Part shown: in pieces, positions 5,495-5,810 of the stretch
How the letters are laid out: each line of letters opens with the position of its first letter
Position numbering within the stretch: the first letter of the stretch is position 1
From: Candidatus Nanosynbacter colneyensis
GTDB lineage: Bacteria > Patescibacteriota > Saccharimonadia > Saccharimonadales > Saccharimonadaceae
Length of the DNA: 5,810 nt
Direction: 5' to 3'
Assembly (NCBI GenBank): GCA_024330325.1
Contig: JANDWE010000060.1
Coordinates: forward strand, 1-5,810
Notes under the pieces: model-generated
What the model was told of the DNA's origin: nothing
The model's input: only the letters and a program-made list of their open reading frames with translations
The model's database searches: none
Program-made: the position numbers and the translations under genes

Positions 5495-5704
5495 TTATTC
5501 TGCAATTTTTTGTACTGTCTTCTTAGTACGGCGTGAAATGCGTCCGCCCTTAGCACCAGCGATACGAGCCAAAGCTGGATTTGCAGCAAAGCCACCAGTT
5601 CGACCGTTTTTACCGCCCTTACGTCCGATTTTTGCGTAAAAATCTGGATCACGAGCTAGATTTTTTTGAGCAGCCTTTAAGCCGCCAGCCTTTGTTCCTG
5701 CCAT
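5495..5704 (-). CDS. KGG-repeat general stress protein
   Basis: A 69-residue, very basic, Gly/Ala-rich protein with the KGG motif family signature (stress-induced bacterial repeat, as in GsiB of Bacillus and YciG of E. coli). One complete unit is visible, KAGGLKAAQKN...RDPDFYAKIGRKGGK (5-32), followed by degenerate second and third blocks (GRTGGFAANPALARIAG and AKGGRISRR) and a basic tail. Such proteins are small, hydrophilic and linked to stress or desiccation; their molecular role is not settled. The frame is open upstream to ATGs at 5722 and 5743, but the first overlaps the GGAGG ribosome site and the second lies in the loop of a leader dyad with no ribosome site. The ATG at 5704 also places the conserved block at the N-terminus, as usual. 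It is convergent with the ROK-peptidase unit and shares its terminator. The structured leader suggests post-transcriptional control. Confidence 0.9.
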   Translation of the reverse strand: MAGTKAGGLKAAQKNLARDPDFYAKIGRKGGKNGRTGGFAANPALARIAGAKGGRISRRTKKTVQKIAE

Positions 5705-5720
5705 AGGAAGGTTTTCCTCC
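5705..5720 (-). promoter_or_regulatory. Ribosome site enclosed in a hairpin, KGG gene
   Basis: The strong SD GGAGG (5716-5720) can pair fully with CCTTC (5707-5711) across an AAAA loop, with one G-U pair. An alternative register pairs AGGAA with TTCCT (5705-5718). Both bury the SD directly in front of the ATG at 5704. When unfolded, the SD is 11 nt from the start codon. This is the layout of a translational switch, though the stem is short. Confidence 0.5.
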
Positions 5721-5734
5721 ATTTTTAAAAAAGA

Positions 5735-5758
5735 TTTCCACATAAATTTAAGTGGAAA
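5735..5758 (-). promoter_or_regulatory. 24-nt leader dyad followed by T6 (attenuator-like)
   Basis: TTTCCAC and GTGGAAA are perfect 7-nt arms around a 10-nt A/T centre that is itself nearly symmetric, giving a 24-nt palindrome with one mismatched pair. On the minus strand it is followed by TCTTTTTT (5727-5734). A hairpin plus T run in the leader resembles an intrinsic terminator or attenuator upstream of the KGG gene. It could instead be a protein-binding dyad or a 5'-end stabiliser. The stem has only three G-C pairs. Confidence 0.5.
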
Positions 5759-5768
5759 CCCTCACCTT

Positions 5769-5777
5769 TATATATCA
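5769..5777 (-). promoter_or_regulatory. Extended -10 promoter of the KGG gene
   Basis: TGATATATA on the minus strand (TG at 5776-5777, TATATA at 5769-5774) follows the same extended -10 pattern as the other promoters here. The -35 region near 5793-5798 reads AAACAT and is poor. The predicted start near 5762 gives a leader of about 58 nt. Confidence 0.55.
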
Positions 5778-5791
5778 CACATGATATGTGT
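5777..5791. promoter_or_regulatory. Candidate operator palindrome in the KGG promoter
   Basis: ACACAT-GAT-ATGTGT is a perfect 6+6 inverted repeat with a 3-bp centre, occupying the spacer just upstream of the -10 and touching its TG extension. A bound protein there would block or remodel RNA polymerase binding, so it is a candidate stress-responsive operator. No regulator gene is present in the window. Confidence 0.5.
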
Positions 5792-5810
5792 TATGTTTAT
5801 ATGCTAGCAT

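Noticed and set aside
5705..5743. Longer KGG protein starting at ATG 5743
   Set aside because: That ATG is in the loop of the leader dyad with no ribosome site, whereas GGAGG stands before ATG 5704.
5801..5810. 10-bp palindrome ATGCTAGCAT at the window end
   Set aside because: It is cut by the window edge, so its extent and context cannot be judged.

Overview
The window looks like a chromosomal piece of a reduced-genome bacterium of the Candidate Phyla Radiation, most likely Saccharibacteria (TM7). The pointers are a very short IF-2, a four-domain ribosomal protein S1, a short wall-anchor-like protein, compact spacers, and TAA, TAG and TGA all apparently used as stops, which argues against the CPR lineages that read TGA as glycine. 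The lineage is inferred from gene character; no marker such as 16S rRNA is present. There are seven protein genes and no tRNA, rRNA, CRISPR array or insertion sequence.

Layout. Positions 1-4128 are read on the minus strand, in transcription order: a small LPXTG-type surface protein (4128-3658), ribosomal protein S1 (rpsA, 3546-2470), initiation factor IF-2 (infB, 2420-651) and a repeat-rich low-complexity protein (546 to the left edge, 3' end outside the window). No clear terminator separates them. The surface gene, rpsA and the repeat gene each have their own promoter, while infB appears to be read with rpsA. At 4129-4204 a 76-bp divergent promoter region drives the surface gene leftward and, rightward, a two-gene unit: a ROK-family sugar-kinase-like protein (4205-5017) overlapped by an HExxH metallopeptidase with a zinc ribbon (4989-5453). 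That unit ends at a hairpin (5453-5477) with T-rich flanks on both sides, shared with a convergent minus-strand gene for a KGG-repeat stress protein (5704-5495). The KGG leader holds several dyads.

Common theme. All five promoters share an extended -10 of the form TGATA, and three carry the identical 9-mer TGATATAAT. Translation starts differ in style: infB and the surface gene have ordinary Shine-Dalgarno (SD) sites, rpsA and the KGG gene have hairpins between or over the SD and start codon, and the ROK gene appears to be leaderless. The translation genes form an ordinary core. The less ordinary parts are the repeat-expanding protein at the left edge, the ROK/peptidase pair and the structured KGG leader. 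I see no clear evidence of a wholly new multi-gene system.
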